From positions 1 through 5,375 of the forward strand of contig JAITRD010000213.1 of NCBI GenBank assembly GCA_031288575.1: a stretch of 5,375 bases of DNA. The letters run 5' to 3'. The stretch's first letter is position 1. Every line of letters begins with the position of its first letter. The notes beneath the pieces are model-generated. The model did no database searches, was not told where the DNA came from, and worked only from the letters and a program-made list of their open reading frames with translations. Positions 4,570 through 5,375 of this stretch are shown in pieces. This DNA is from Treponema sp. GTDB taxonomy: Bacteria; Spirochaetota; Spirochaetia; Treponematales; Breznakiellaceae. A program made the position numbers and the translations under genes.

Positions 4570-5375
4570 ATGGCTAAAATCTCCAAGGAGGAGAAGCATC
4601 AATATTTTGAAAAAACAAAATCCTTTAAGACTTCCATTGATGCTATCCTGAAACAGGAATTGACTATTCTCTCGTTAATTCGCAAAGATCCCGCAGAATA
4701 TGTATACCGGCGTGTGAATTTAGCGGAGGATATGCTTAATCTTGCGTCAAATTATTTGGTCCTGAATGGAATATCCCTTTCAATGTTGAATTTAAAAAAT
4801 GAGGACGCTCTTAATGAAGGAAGAAAATCTATTTATAAAAGCATTATTTATCTGGAAGAATTGGTAACCAACTATGTGGATGCGGCTTTTTCCGAATATG
4901 AAGCAAAACTGCGGGAGTTGGAATCATTGGATGCGGCCCGCCGCTATGCCTTAGTACGGAAAATGGGTCTGGCGATACAGCTTCTTGAGAATTCCTATGG
5001 GGATAATAGTAAATGGAAATGGACCTTTGTGGAACTTGAGGGCCGCTTTGCGGTGGTAGCAAAAAATATTTTTGATCTGAAAAATGCCATAATGAATACG
5101 GACCCCCGATCTCCCCAGTATGCGCCGACGGTATACCATTTACGGCTGATTAAAAAGCTTCTTGCCCAGGTAGCGGATCGCTACCGGAATAAATACGAAC
5201 TCGCCACAAACCACATGAACGATTTTAAGCAGAGCATTAATTTTTTAAGCGCCCTCAGGCGCATTCATGTGCTTTTAGGGGAACGGGATGAGGCTGAGAT
5301 GGTTCGAAAAAAACTTGATGCTTGGTCAATGAAATTTGAAGCGGACAGCAGAAAACACGACGAATCCCTTGCAGA
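4570..5375 (+). CDS. Conserved-position hypothetical helical protein, 3' end outside window
   Basis: The frame is open from ATG 4570 to the right edge, giving at least 268 codons with no stop. GGAG (4560-4563) lies 6 bases before this ATG and supports it. An in-frame ATG at 4558 is a possible alternative that would add MELT but has a poorer site. I do not recognise the family. The protein has no signal peptide and no clear membrane segment. It is rich in Lys, Glu, Leu and Ala with few prolines and reads as a series of amphipathic helices, for example residues 2-40, 45-66, 85-125, 185-215 and 220-268. A Trp-containing stretch near 148-153 (KWKWTF) breaks the pattern. The helices resemble scaffold or coiled-coil proteins, but no repeat is clear enough to call TPR. 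Its position after recN suggests correspondence to the hypothetical gene following recN in T. pallidum, from memory only. No function can be assigned. Confidence 0.88.
   Translation, partial: MAKISKEEKHQYFEKTKSFKTSIDAILKQELTILSLIRKDPAEYVYRRVNLAEDMLNLASNYLVLNGISLSMLNLKNEDALNEGRKSIYKSIIYLEELVTNYVDAAFSEYEAKLRELESLDAARRYALVRKMGLAIQLLENSYGDNSKWKWTFVELEGRFAVVAKNIFDLKNAIMNTDPRSPQYAPTVYHLRLIKKLLAQVADRYRNKYELATNHMNDFKQSINFLSALRRIHVLLGERDEAEMVRKKLDAWSMKFEADSRKHDESLA

Noticed and set aside
4844..5139. Two overlapping minus-strand ORFs near the right end
   Set aside because: They are antisense to the open plus-strand frame starting at 4570, which has a good ribosome-binding site and helical protein-like composition. 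The plus-strand gene is easy to miss because it has no stop in the window.

Overview
The window looks like a spirochaete chromosome, most likely a Treponema or close relative. The evidence is the gene set and order on the plus strand: cheW, a DegT/DnrJ/EryC1-family gene, NAD kinase, recN, then an unrecognised helical protein. From memory this matches the Treponema pallidum TP0439-TP0443 order, but I could not check that. By eye, GC is mixed: cheW is near 40% and recN nearer 55-60%. That would suit one of the higher-GC treponemes, such as the termite-gut group, better than T. denticola. The genus is an inference.

Layout: positions 1-75 are the 3' part of a 5S rRNA, the end of an rRNA operon entering from the left, followed at once by a T-run. 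Positions 86-238 are non-coding and hold only a weak candidate promoter and the cheW ribosome-binding site. cheW (239-709) encodes the chemotaxis adaptor. A 138-base gap follows, holding a 37-codon ORF of doubtful status and a perfect anti-Shine-Dalgarno complement with no start codon at a usable distance. Next come the DegT-fold protein (848-1885), NAD kinase (1909-2787) and RecN (2780-4516). The last gene (4570 onward) runs off the right edge. All genes are co-directional with gaps of 138 bases or less, so 239-5375 may be one transcription unit.

The genes share no obvious pathway. CheW couples receptors to CheA. NAD kinase makes NADP. RecN acts in double-strand break repair. The DegT-fold protein would normally be an aminotransferase for sugar nucleotides. 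The arrangement looks like a lineage-conserved housekeeping cluster rather than a dedicated system, and I see no mobile element, CRISPR or defence system.

Two points deserve a second look. A run of ten G residues lies exactly at the NAD kinase/recN junction. It codes for the NAD kinase tail and sits where the recN ribosome-binding site should be. Loss of one G would fuse the two proteins in frame. Second, the DegT-fold protein has no lysine anywhere between residues 167 and 231, so the Schiff-base lysine that defines active PLP-dependent members appears to be absent.
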